A stretch of 64,000 bases of DNA, taken from contig NC_081817.1 of NCBI RefSeq assembly GCF_030704535.1, positions 1,689,001 to 1,753,000 of the forward strand. Reading direction: 5' to 3'. Shown here one piece after another: positions 48,901 to 60,200 of this stretch. The stretch is from Vitis vinifera. Its lineage: Eukaryota; Streptophyta; Magnoliopsida; Vitales; Vitaceae. How positions within the stretch are numbered: position 1 is the first letter of the stretch; every line of letters starts with the position of its first letter. The notes beneath the pieces are model-generated. The model made no database searches. It had not been told where the DNA came from and saw only the letters and a program-made list of their open reading frames with translations. Made by a program: the position numbers and the translations under genes.

Positions 48901-49174
48901 GTGGTGTTTGTTTTTTTACTTAATTCTAAATAGAACCTTAATGTTTAATAGTGTTAAAAATTAGGTTGGTTGTTTTTGTAATATTTTATTTTTATTAAGT
49001 ATTAAAAAGTAAAGAAAAACCTATATTATTTTTTCTATTCAAAAAAATCGATATATTTTAGTTTTTTATATTTAATAAAAAGTTTATAATAAGTCATAAA
49101 AAAATAGAAAAACAAAAAATATAAATTTTGAAAATAAATTATTTTCAGCAAAAAGTTAAAAAAACAAACACCAC
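48901..49174. repeat. MITE with GTGGTGTTTGTTTTTTTA terminal inverted repeats
   Basis: The left end GTGGTGTTTGTTTTTTTACTT and the reverse complement of the right end GTGGTGTTTGTTTTTTTAACTT agree over about 18 bp. Length is 274 bp, AT-rich and non-coding. Flanks TTAG and TTAA could be a short target duplication. Same family as 39464-39735 by end sequence and size. Confidence 0.8.
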
Positions 49175-49715
49175 TTAAGTGTTTTCCTTAATTATATGAA
49201 ATTAATAAAGGCTTGCCAAATCAGAATCTAACATTGCAATGTCCTATTTTTATCACAATTTTTACCCCTTTAGGTTGATGTTTCCTAATCATCATTTTTA
49301 ACATGAAAAAGTGGTGGCATGGTTAATACTAACCTATCAACATACATGTGGTGGCGCAACATCCTTTGTCCAATCCATTATGGTTTTTGACATCTAAATA
49401 ATGATCATTAGTTTCAACGGTTGAGATTAAATTTTAAATATTAACATCTAATTACAAAGCTACTCATAAACACCCATTAAAAAAAAATTAAAGGTAAGAA
49501 ATTCTATTTTTTAATTTTTCTATCTTAAAATTAAATTTATTTATATTTATATGACATTTTCTCAAACTCAAAATGATCTAGAAGATTCTAATAACCCCTC
49601 AATCTATTATATATTGAAACAATTATCTCTGTCTAAAAGCAAAAATAGAAAATTTCAAACGGTTGTAAAAAATAAATAAGTAAATAAAAAATGGTGGGAC
49701 GAGTGGAGGTCAAAA

Positions 49716-49747
49716 TGGGCCCAGCCCATTCGAGACATTCATGGGCT
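49716..49747 (+). promoter_or_regulatory. Cluster of three site II elements upstream of TFIIS
   Basis: TGGGCC (49716-49721), AGCCCA (49723-49728, inverted TGGGCT) and TGGGCT (49742-49747) match TGGGC(C/T), the site II/TCP-type element of growth-linked and housekeeping plant promoters. They lie about 425-455 bp before the TFIIS start codon. Function is inferred. Confidence 0.5.
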
Positions 49748-50170
49748 TGATTCAAACAACCAGTTCCGATTTCCCAGCTTCGGAGTCCAGTCCAAAAGCC
49801 AAGCCATCTTCCAACACGTGGCATAGCTACAGCCCGTCCATCTCACACTTCTCTCGACTTCCATTTCAGTACCTGACACCGAACAAAACAGAAACTCCTG
49901 CGTTCCCTCTCACAGAATCAAATAAGGGTTTTTCTTCTCCACACCAACCCCAGCCCTGACTGTCGAGCTTCTCTCATTGTTTCCCATCAACATCAACAGG
50001 TTTTATATCTACACTTTTTTTAAAAAAAAAAAAAACTTTTTGTTTGTCTTTTATTTTATTTTCTTTCTCTTTAATCTGTCTGTATTACAATTCTGGATTT
50101 TTTTTTTGTGTTTTGGTTGGCGCTTATCATATATTTGTGTATTTTGAAGCGAAAGTTTTTGTGGCGAGTG

Positions 50171-52589
50171 ATGGAGAAAGAGCTCCTTGAGTTGTTCGAA
50201 GCCACGAAAAAAGCGGCGGACGCTGCTGCCGTTAACAGCGGAGCTCCGTCTGAAGAGGAACGATGCCTTGACGCTTTGAAGCAACTCAAGGATTTTCCGG
50301 TCACCTACCAGGTTCTCGTTTCCACTCAGGTGCTCTCTCTTTCTTGACAATTTTTTTGTTTGATTTTCGTAGTATTGAAATGGGAATTTCATTTTTAGAA
50401 AATGTGCTCGTTTTTATTTTTGTTTTTTTTTATTTTTTTATTTATCTCATTCTCTGTTTGGTTGCTGAGAAATTGATGAAAAAGAAAAGAAATGAAAGTT
50501 TTCATCATTCGGAAACAGGGGAAAAAGGAAAGAAATATTTTATTAGAAGGAATGAGATAATATGCATATTTGGAAAAGCAAATTTGATGTGAAAATTGTA
50601 GTCATTTTGACATTTTTATCCTGAATATTTTTTTTACCGAAATCGTTGAAGGGTATTTTTGGCTCAAAAGAAGATATTTTTCATCTTTCTAGAAGATGGA
50701 GGTCATTTCCAAATATGCATTTGTCTTGTCTCTTTTAATCAAATAACCCAAAAAGTAAGATTCGCCCCATTAATATAATACTCAAAATTCTGTTTTTCTT
50801 GAAATCTTCTTTTAGAAACCAAACAGAGGGTCATTGATATCCTGGTTTGTTTATTTTTTCCTATTTTTATTTTTATTTTTATTTATTATTATTCTAATGT
50901 GTTGCTTTTGTTGTTTGTTGATTATTATCATCGATGGAATGTGTGATGTGTTGTTTGTTACAACAATACCAGGTGCATACTAAAATGAAAGTTTCTAATG
51001 CTTTAGGACGCCGAAAACTTTTTCACTCCAATTGAATTTTGGGTATTATTATTATCGACCGAATGTGTAATGTGTTGTTTGTGTTTGGTAGTCACAAGTG
51101 CATCCTAAAATGAAAGTTTCTAATACTTTAGGACATCAAAAACTTTTCCATTGGAAAGTACTAGGTAAAGGAAACCGATAGTAAGGAATTTGAGATTCTC
51201 TTGTCTTGTTTGCGGAAACTACGAAGAAAAATAAAATATGATGAAATTTATTTAGAAACTTGTATATTTTCAAAACTTTCACTCTCTATACACTAGGGGA
51301 ATAAAATTGGGAAAAGAGGAGAAAAAAATTTATTAACCTCAAACACTTTTTTTGGGTCCTGTTTATTTTTTTCCTCACAACTCTCCCAATCCAAAGAATG
51401 GAGCTTGTTCCCAGTTGCAATTTTGTTGTTAATGAAAGTTTTTATATCATACTGGGTTTCTTTAAATCTATCATTTTTCACTGAGATGTGGGTGGACGTC
51501 CTTTGTAGTTTCGTATTTGTATTTATACACCAATGTTGTGTGGGGTGGTGGTGGTGGTGGTGGTTTCAGTCTCTCTGTCTCTGTATATAGTGCCTAGTCT
51601 GTATGGTCATGTTGCAAATAATGCTTTTCAGAAGCTTCTTGCTTTATATTATACTATAAATGAACTAAAATGGGATGAGTTTGATATGTTTTCTTCCAAC
51701 TTTGTATTGGAATTTCTGTTCTTTGCTCTAAATATTTATCCTTGAGTAAACATTTATATTTCAGGTTGGGAAGCGACTTCGGACCCTCACAAAACATCCT
51801 ACGAAGAAGATTCAGGCTTTGGCTTCTGACCTAATTGATATATGGAAGAACATAGTTATTGAGGAAACGACTAAAAATAAGAAAAATGGAGATTTGGAGG
51901 ATAAAGAATCTCCAAAACCTGTTACTGCAAATCCAGAGAATGTCAAGGCAACTCCCCTTCTAAAGGTTTCAAAAGCTGAAAATATCAAGGTTGAGAAGCA
52001 AACGTCTGGTGTGAAGAAGCCATCGCATAATATTGTTGGTCCCCCAAAGCTGACTTCTATAAGCAAATGTAACGATGCTTTGCGGGACAAAGTCCGGGAA
52101 CTGCTTTCTGAGGCTTTATCCAAAGTTGTTGGTGAAGCTGATGAAGATATTATGGATGCAGTGAATGCATGTGACCCCATCCGAGTTGCTGTTTCAGTGG
52201 AGTCTGTAATGTTTGAAAAATGGGGTCGATCCAGTGGAGCCCACAAGTTAAAATATAGATCTCTAATGTTTAATATTAAGGACGCAAAGAACCCAGATCT
52301 CCGGAGAAAAGTACTTCTTGGACAAGTGATGCCTGAGAGACTTCTTGAAATGGGCCCAGAAGAAATGGCAAGCGATCGACGACAGCTTGAGAACCAACAA
52401 ATCAAAGAGAAGGCTTTATTTGACTGTGAGCTCGGAGCTGCTCCAAAAGCCACAACTGATCAATTCAAGTGTGGTCGATGTGGGCAACGCAAGACTACTT
52501 ACTACCAGTTGCAAACTCGGAGTGCTGATGAACCTATGACTACCTTTGTGACGTGCGTAAACTGCAATAACCATTGGAAGTTCTGTTAA
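50171..52589 (+). CDS. TFIIS: Transcription elongation factor TFIIS
   Basis: Two exons, 50171-50329 and 51765-52589 (327 residues), phase-0 junction. The N-terminal LW domain (about 1-85) spans the junction: CLDALKQLKDFPVTYQVLVSTQ | VGKRLRTLTKHPTKKIQ..LIDIWKNIV. A charged Lys/Glu linker follows, then the Pol II-binding central domain (about 160-265; LRDKVRELLSEAL, YRSLMFNIKDAKNPDLRRKVL). The C-terminal zinc ribbon (287-327) has C289/C292/C317/C320 and the acidic hairpin RSADEP (D308, E309), which enters the polymerase pore to trigger transcript cleavage and rescue backtracked Pol II in the nucleus. It is somewhat shorter than I expect for plant TFIIS, the difference lying in the linker. The start was chosen over an in-frame upstream Met at 50108 by family fit. 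Confidence 0.93.
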
Positions 52590-53148
52590 CATCTCTTAGG
52601 AGGAGCTACCGGCCATCTGTAACTGATTGGCATCGATTCATGATCTACAATGCTGCCTGTGTTATTATGGTGCAGCGCTAGTGCAGATAGTATCCTGACT
52701 TCCCAAATGACAAGCATCTCTATTCCTTATTGTTGTAGGCTGGTTAGGATTAATTTGTTCCCTTAATCGCTTTTCACATATTTGCTTCTTTCATTTTATT
52801 GTTGTAGAATGGTTAGAGGATTAATTTGTTTCAAGAAATAGCTTCTTTCATTGGCTTCAAGATATCTATTTCTTTGATAGTTCGCCTCATCTTTGCTTAA
52901 CCAGCTATACTTCCTGGACTTGGCCATGGTTAGTGATGATTATGGAGTCTTCCAACTTGAAAGAAAGGTACTTTATTTTCCTTTTATTTTTGAAGAAAAG
53001 TACAGTGTTCAACAATATGCTTGTAAACTTGTAAGCTACATGCATTACCCCTTCACGCCCCCCAACCCCCCCTATCATATTCAGTGAATGATAAACTGAA
53101 TGCATCATATTCAGTGAACTCTGCCTTAGCTCACAAGATCAAGGAAGG

Positions 53149-53574
53149 TTAAGATGGGGTGTCGCCTTCCTTGAGAGCCCGGAAAACTCTGGCACTCTCA
53201 CTGAAGATTTTAGCCCTTCGATTATAATCAGTAGGCTCTCTACCTTCATCCTCTCCCATGATGGCTTCCCTCTCCAGACACTCCAGAAGCTCCACCATTC
53301 CTTTCTCTTGGCACTTGTCTCTCCACCTCCCCATTTCCTTCCACTCTGAACCCATCTCACTCTCCAACTCCTTCTGGGATTCTATCACTGAACCCTGATT
53401 CGCACACCGGATTGCTGAACCCAGTTGCAGCCGGAATGACCGCAACCTTTTCCCTTCAAAGGCCGAGGGGACTTCTAGATTCTGATGAAATGGAACAAAG
53501 GAGAGTGTGGGTTTGTATTTGTGTAATGATAGAGGCAAGTTGTGTACTTTCATTTGATACAGAGAGGCTTCCAT
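53149..53574 (-). CDS. Small protein of unknown function, probable plastid target
   Basis: Single-exon frame of 141 codons. The first ~60 residues are rich in Ser, Leu and Arg and poor in acids, ending ..RLRSFRLQLGSAIRCANQ, like a chloroplast transit peptide with a cleavage site near Ala/Cys. The rest is a charged, probably helical domain (ESEMGSEWKEMGRWRDK; LLECLEREAIMGEDEGRE; YNRRAKIFSESARVFRAL). No family was recognised. The promoter has a TATA box, two G-boxes and an I-box at sensible distances, which supports a real, perhaps light-regulated gene. It lies 720 bp downstream of the SNF2-RING gene on the same strand. Met at codon 8 (MKVHNL) is an alternative start. Confidence 0.75.
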   Translation of the reverse strand: MEASLYQMKVHNLPLSLHKYKPTLSFVPFHQNLEVPSAFEGKRLRSFRLQLGSAIRCANQGSVIESQKELESEMGSEWKEMGRWRDKCQEKGMVELLECLEREAIMGEDEGREPTDYNRRAKIFSESARVFRALKEGDTPS

Positions 53575-53631
53575 GTTCGCAAACCTTTACTTGTGGACTT
53601 GGGTGGGTGTGGGTTGAGTAGGAAGCTAAAC

Positions 53632-53750
53632 CTTTATATACAGAATATGATAGCAGGAGGAGGAAATAGTGGCTGCAATGCCGCCATTACACGTGTCCCT
53701 AGGAGCTCCAGAATGACACCTGACATGCAGAGGTCCACGTGTAAGATAAG
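53632..53750 (-). promoter_or_regulatory. TATA box, two G-boxes and I-box of the small plastid-type gene
   Basis: TATATAAAG (minus strand, 53632-53640) sits about 60 bp before the start codon. G-boxes CACGTG are at 53690-53695 and 53736-53741, and GATAAG (plus strand) at 53745-53750. G-box plus I-box next to each other is a classic light-response module; CACGTG is also bound by abscisic-acid bZIP factors. Confidence 0.6.
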
Positions 53751-54297
53751 GGTAGACCATTCAAGAACCCATAGGCAGAGGCGGCACGCGCTTCAAAGTG
53801 GGCATGCCACGTCCCTGTCAACTCCAACTCTACGCAAATGTTATCCCCCACCTAAACTACGGCGGGCAAGTTGGCAACTGGCTACAAGCTGCAATAATCA
53901 CACAATTCTGTGATCAAAATTTCATCAGGGGTGGTGGGCAATCTGATGAAGATCAAGCTGATGAGTTGCTCAAACCAGAACAGTGAGTTAACTAACATCA
54001 TAAGTTCAATTATATGAAATAAATTAGTTAACAACAAGGTCATCATCTTCCCTAACTAGAACATGAATGTTTAAACAAGATTAGCATATGTACATGGAAA
54101 ATGAAACAAAAATTTGATTTGAGGAGGGTTATGTGGGATGCAAGGCAGCAATCTTTCCCTCACATGTTGCTGGGGCCGGTGATTGGAGCTGCCTGTTGGT
54201 TTTTATGCAGGCTGATCGTGCTTTATTTTACGTCCAATCTGATAATTATGAGACTAGGAAGACTTGTTTACGTGAAGCTCATCTTCCAAAAGAATTA

Positions 54298-57200
54298 TCA
54301 TGTTGCCTGCTGCTTCAGTCTCCTCTCGGCAGCTATAGCTGCAGCTACGGAGGGTGGCAAATGCATTAAGCTTCCGGTTGGCTTTTCTTCACTTTGTGGT
54401 ACAGAGGAAGGCACTGGGGTGAATAAGGCCTCGAGGTCTTTGAGTGTCAGAAGAGGTTGGTCTTGGTTCTTTGTGTTCCCACTGATGAATGAATTGGTGT
54501 TCCTGCTTCTATTCAGTTTGTAGATGCTCTCTTCCACCGTGTCTTTCACCTGAAAGAGAAATAAACCCCAGGAGTAAGTGCATGGAAGATATAAGTAGTG
54601 GTTCTAGGGTTCTAGCAAGGACATTCTAATAAGATTCCTGTACTATGAAACGATGAACAAGAGTCCTATTCTCTTGCCCAATTCTGTGCACCCGGCTGAT
54701 TGCTTGTGCTTCGGCAGCTGGGTTGAGTAGTGGCTCTACAAGAACAACATGCTGTGCTTCTAAGAGATTGAGGCCATTGGCTCCATGTTGGATCAAGAGC
54801 AGCAACACTTGAACAAATTCTGGTTCTGGTTCTGGTTGCTGAGCATGTGTCTGGCCATTTCCTTCTGCACTTGTTCTCTGTCTTCTGAAGTGGCTGATGG
54901 CAACATGTGATTTCCTGCAATTAAAATGCCATTACCATTATCAACAAATATTAACGAAAGTTGAAGCCCACCAAATGGTTGAATCATTATTTCCGAGAAC
55001 CCAATATGTTAAGGTCTAGAAACCCGTAAAGGCAATGTTCCACTATAAAATAGGTGTTTGAAGCTGGTCAATTAGACTAATTTGATAAGTCATCACAAAC
55101 TGGTCTTGCCATTTTGGACTTTTGTTATCATCTACATACGGGAAACGCGGTTACCAACATGATTCTAAACGCTCCATGTAACTGCAAAGATATGTCATTT
55201 ATCATGATCCAAAACTCTTTAAAGTATCATCTAAAACTAAGTGAATAGCTAACATGCTAACCCTTGCCTTAGATATGGATGATATTCGGGTTCAAATAAT
55301 TTGATCACCATATTGAACCATCAAAGCCAGAGAATCAGCCTTTACTACCTCAATAGAATAAGTCACATTCTTACCTGCCACCTTTCATTCGGACATATGT
55401 GATATTATTGGCATTCAAGGCATGTTCCAACACATTGAGGACATCATTCCAACTGGAGAAAACTAGAATTTTTGCTTTTGGCTCTGTACACTTGATCCAC
55501 AGGATTCTTCGAGTGACAGCTTCAATCTTCACAGCAACATCCCCACAAAAAAAGAACATGATTAATGTAAAACCGTATCGTCAACAATGACAAGAAGAAT
55601 TACCAAAAACTGGAAAAAAATTGTGATTCGTAGTCACAGCTGGACACTATGTTAATTTTACAGTAGTGACAGCACCGATTACATTGTTTTGAAATGCTTC
55701 AAAGCAATTTGTTTCCATTAGTTTTACCTTCTTAAATGAAAAACTAGCACCATGATGACTGCTTATTGTGCAATGGTGGAATAGTACCATATTATAGAAC
55801 ATTAGTAATTTATAATTTATATTTTAAAAGGGCCAGGGCAAGACCATTTTAAGCCCAACTTTCTCTGAATCTGAGGTAGGACAAGGGGTCGCAAATCTCA
55901 TCCTCAGTCCCACTCCTATTTAAAGCAAATTATTTCCAACCCAACAAGCTCTAGGGAGAGGCAGGTCCCATGCAACCCACATAATAGTAACTTTGAATAA
56001 CTCAATTCCAACCTAGGGAAAGGAAAAAATCCAGAAGGCTTACGGAAACTTTGAGCTTTGCACACACAGACACAAACATGTGCCTCCAGAAAGGAAAGAA
56101 AATACAAAGAAAATAAAAGAAAAACAACAGTTTGTGTGCCCTGTACGACAGTGTGTGCATTATAAGTGATGCCATGTATGTCGTTCCTAAAGCATATATA
56201 AGAGATATAGAGCAGTGGACAGGAAGCATACCTTTGTTCCATAGGAACCTTGAACAATCACAGAAGCTTCAGACTTTTCCACACTTTGAACTGTATGTAG
56301 TTCAGCAGAATCACATGATTTAGTTTGTCTATCATCAGCATAAGCTATATTTCCAACATCTGTATGTTGTCGACATGTTGGGCACATTAACCATTTGTCT
56401 TGAAACTTTCCATGGTGAACTAGTCTTTTCTCAGTCATTGCAAATAAACCTGCAAGAAAGAGTTGAAGAGGCAGACCTGGATTAGGATTATCATAGTGAA
56501 ATCTGCTTATATGAAACCCATTCACATGGGGTTATTGCAAATAAACATGCGAGAAAGATTTGCAGAGTTGAATCTGGATGGGGATTATTACGGAGAAATT
56601 AGCTAATATAAAATGCATTAACAGGCATGGAAGCCAAAGAAATGATGCAAACTGAAACAAAGAGGAATACAAAAACGAAAGGGAAGAGAAAGTCGGGTGA
56701 CCAACTAAAAATAATAGCAACTCTAGTTTATAGAACACAGTATAAATGCATATGTAAACATTTTTTTTTTTTTTTTTTTTTGATAAGTAAAAATGTAAAC
56801 ATTTTTAATATACCAATCACAAGAGTCGATGCCAAGAAGAGGAGTCAATGCCTAGTTGTATGAGGCTTTGCAGACATTTGAAATATAACTATAGCTCTCC
56901 AAGTGTATACTAGTAATTATTCAAATTTCATATAGCCTTGAACCAACAGGTTAAATCAGATACAATTTCAATCCATCAAAGGTCCTGTGTCATGCAAGAT
57001 CAAGAAGTTAACCCATCTCAACAATCAACCACTAATATGTGCATGGGGGAAAGTATTAGTCACCATTATAAGGAAATCAAGGCCACTTGTTTTCTTCAGT
57101 TAATATTTTTTTTTGATAGATAAACACACAGAAAATATATTAAGAAAAAGGGCGCTTAAGAGGCAACCCAAAGCATACAAGGAGTATACAAGAGACGCCA

Positions 57201-60200
57201 AAAGGCAAGAACAAAAAGAAACAAACACTCACCGGCCTTCAACTAGAACCCAACCAATAAAAAAAGTTGATTAAAGGTAAAGGTCCTACATCTAAACAAG
57301 ACTTAGACCAAGACCAAAGATTACAAACAAACGAAGTTTTCTTTAGTTAATATGACTACATATAAAAGGTTTAATCATCATAGAAAAGGCAGAATTTAGC
57401 TCCTTACTCGAGTTAATATCCTTACTATCTTTCTTCCTTTTTTGAAAAAAAAAACAATTAGAAATCCACTGGCCCCTATTTGCAGGACCTAGAAAGACTT
57501 CCCAGACAGTCCCTCCTTTAAGAATTACATATCAGGTAAGCCTTGTACTCCCCAGAATCCACCATTCATTAAACAGGAACAGGTGCCATTGACCAGCCCG
57601 TAGGGGCGAGGGAACTCCAGACAAGTTTTCTGGGCCACAAGACTGCAGCTGATTGTATTTCATGAGAAAAAACTTACCCACCAGAAGCAGAGAGCCTCGT
57701 GCCAACTATTTGAGATAAACTTTACAAATCAAATTATGATCCACCACAGAGCTTGAGATTCTTTTGCAATTGACTCTCAGCCAGACAACCTTCTATGAAA
57801 GACTGTCAAAGTCCAGGGAACACAATTGTTGAAATAAAAAAAGGGGGTCTGCCATCAACCATTTTGGCAGGGAGAAACCTGCCCTACTGGTTAAGCAGTT
57901 TTTTATACTTGTGAAACCAAGAAGCCAAATTAAGCATGTTTGGTGGATCTTCTCCAGCATTAGATAGAAAACATAATTATTGTGGCTTACCAATCAGTAG
58001 GATATTGAATTTCCAATATCATTATTCAGGATAATTAGAGGATTTAGACTATATGAGACTTACAATTACAGCAAATAACATGCCCACATTGAAAAACCAT
58101 CCTTCGATTGCTGAGCTTTTCTTGACAAACTGGGCATGCTTCATCATCAGTTTCACGTATGCATTTGTTTTTCTCCTCCACAGGACAAGATATCAGCAAA
58201 GTAGCTGTATCTTGAGTTAAAGATGCATTATTTGGACTCTCCAATTGCAATTTTTGTTTAGACAGCACCAAACCCTAGAAATAATTAATATTGTATAAGT
58301 ATAACTACAATAGGAAAAATTAGTTATTCTAATTCAGAAGAACTGAAGGTTTGGAATATTTTAGGGAAACATTAATTTGCAGAATGAATAAACTGTCATC
58401 ATACCTTCAAATAACGAAGTTGTCCTTTTATACGTGACAACAAGGTCAAGGACATTAACCTTTCACTAGAGTTTTCCACAATGGCAGCATCTAGCTCATT
58501 TAAACTTAAAGCATCAATAGATTTATCATTCTCATCCTCTCTTAGGCGCAATCGAGAAGTAGCCATCTTAATTTCATCATGAGCACGAAGAACTTGAGCT
58601 TGAGCAATTGCCAAGGACCTAGCATGGGCATACTCCTTTCGCATGCCCTTAAAGAAGTAAAAGGAGAAAAAAAAAAATTAAGATTCCCAAAAAAAGATGG
58701 GGGAAAAAACAATATCCATGAATGCTATCTAGATATTTAATAAAGTTAATTTAATGCTTCAGAAATAATCTTAGTTGGAAACTTCAGAAAAGATCTGAGG
58801 ACAATTTAAACACGTTGCGAAACACAATGGAGGATAAAATTAATGAAAAAAATCTTCATTTTCATTGAATGGTATAGTTAAGCCAGATAAGGAAAACAAA
58901 AGAGAACTAGCATGTTTATATGATAAGACCTACAGGCAAAATGTCAAATACAACACTATTAATTGATGATGAAATAAAAAATAAGTAATCAATGCAGTCC
59001 AAGGGCTCAGTGACAATTTAGTAGATACTACCAACTAGAAAGGGTTGATCAGGTCATACCTCAAGAAGAAGCAGCTGCTTGGTGGCCTCCGACTGACCCT
59101 CTCTCCCTAATTGAGCCTTGCAAGAACTTTTTATAACTCCAAGAACAACCTCTAATTCAGATGGAGATTTTGAAACCTGTCAAGACAAAATCATCATTTT
59201 GTGTGGATGAGAAGGATAATTGGAAATTAAATTTTCAGGAAGATATACATCATAATGCAGAGACATACTATGCAGTCTTCTCTTCTGAAAAATAATACAA
59301 TTGATTAGACTGAAAAATATTAGCCATCTCACAACTCCAGTACATGACAAACAGTAGTTCTAGTTATACACTGTAAAATGTTTTAGTTTAAGATGTCTAG
59401 ACGTACCTAAACTATTGGAACTGTTTACCAACCAAAGCCAAAAGAAAAGAAAGAAAGGAAAAAACACACAGCAATTATTGGGAAATCTGAAATCCTCTTC
59501 ACTTCCCCTTCTTGGTGCACACTAAATGGATACCCAAAGAGTAAGTAGGAACATGATCACAGTGGAGAGCCAAAAGCACTAAAAACCAACATAGCAGCAT
59601 TGAAAACAATCTAGTAAAGCCGGCCCCCCCCCCCCCCCCCCCCCCCAAAAAAAAGAAAAAAGAAAAAGACTAAAAGTTTCACAGGACACCTTTTACCCTA
59701 ATTGAGCAACAAAAAACACACAATGCATAACACATATAGATGCAAATACACAAATTCCACAGAAACCTCTTCTATAGGAACGAAAAAACCAAGGGAGACA
59801 ATTATGATAATCTCCATACGCAAAATGGTTGGAAAACAAAGCAGATTTCAACATACAAAACACTGGAAGAAACAGACATCAAGAGAACACACCACTTCAC
59901 TACTATGACTTAAAAACTTGAAAAAAAAAAACAAAAAGGTATATTATCATCAGCTATATTATTCAACCAAAAGGAGGTAGACGAAACTAATATTAGCTAG
60001 AATTATTCAACCAAGATTATTAATAAGGTGAGACATAATCATCAGCAATACCAATTGGACATCTTGCACCTATTCAATATCAAGCCTTGCACTCTAAATT
60101 GCAGCAATAACAAAACGTGCAACTTTCAATAGGTCTTAATAATAAAACAAATATCCCAAATTTAATTGAACTGAAAGTGGAGCATGAATAAATCTAAAAC

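Noticed and set aside
51812-52453. 213-codon minus-strand open frame
   Set aside because: Antisense of TFIIS exon 2, which has clear family motifs on the plus strand.
53798-54523. Plus-strand frames between the small plastid gene and the SNF2-RING gene
   Set aside because: Short, without motifs, and partly antisense to the last SNF2-RING exon.
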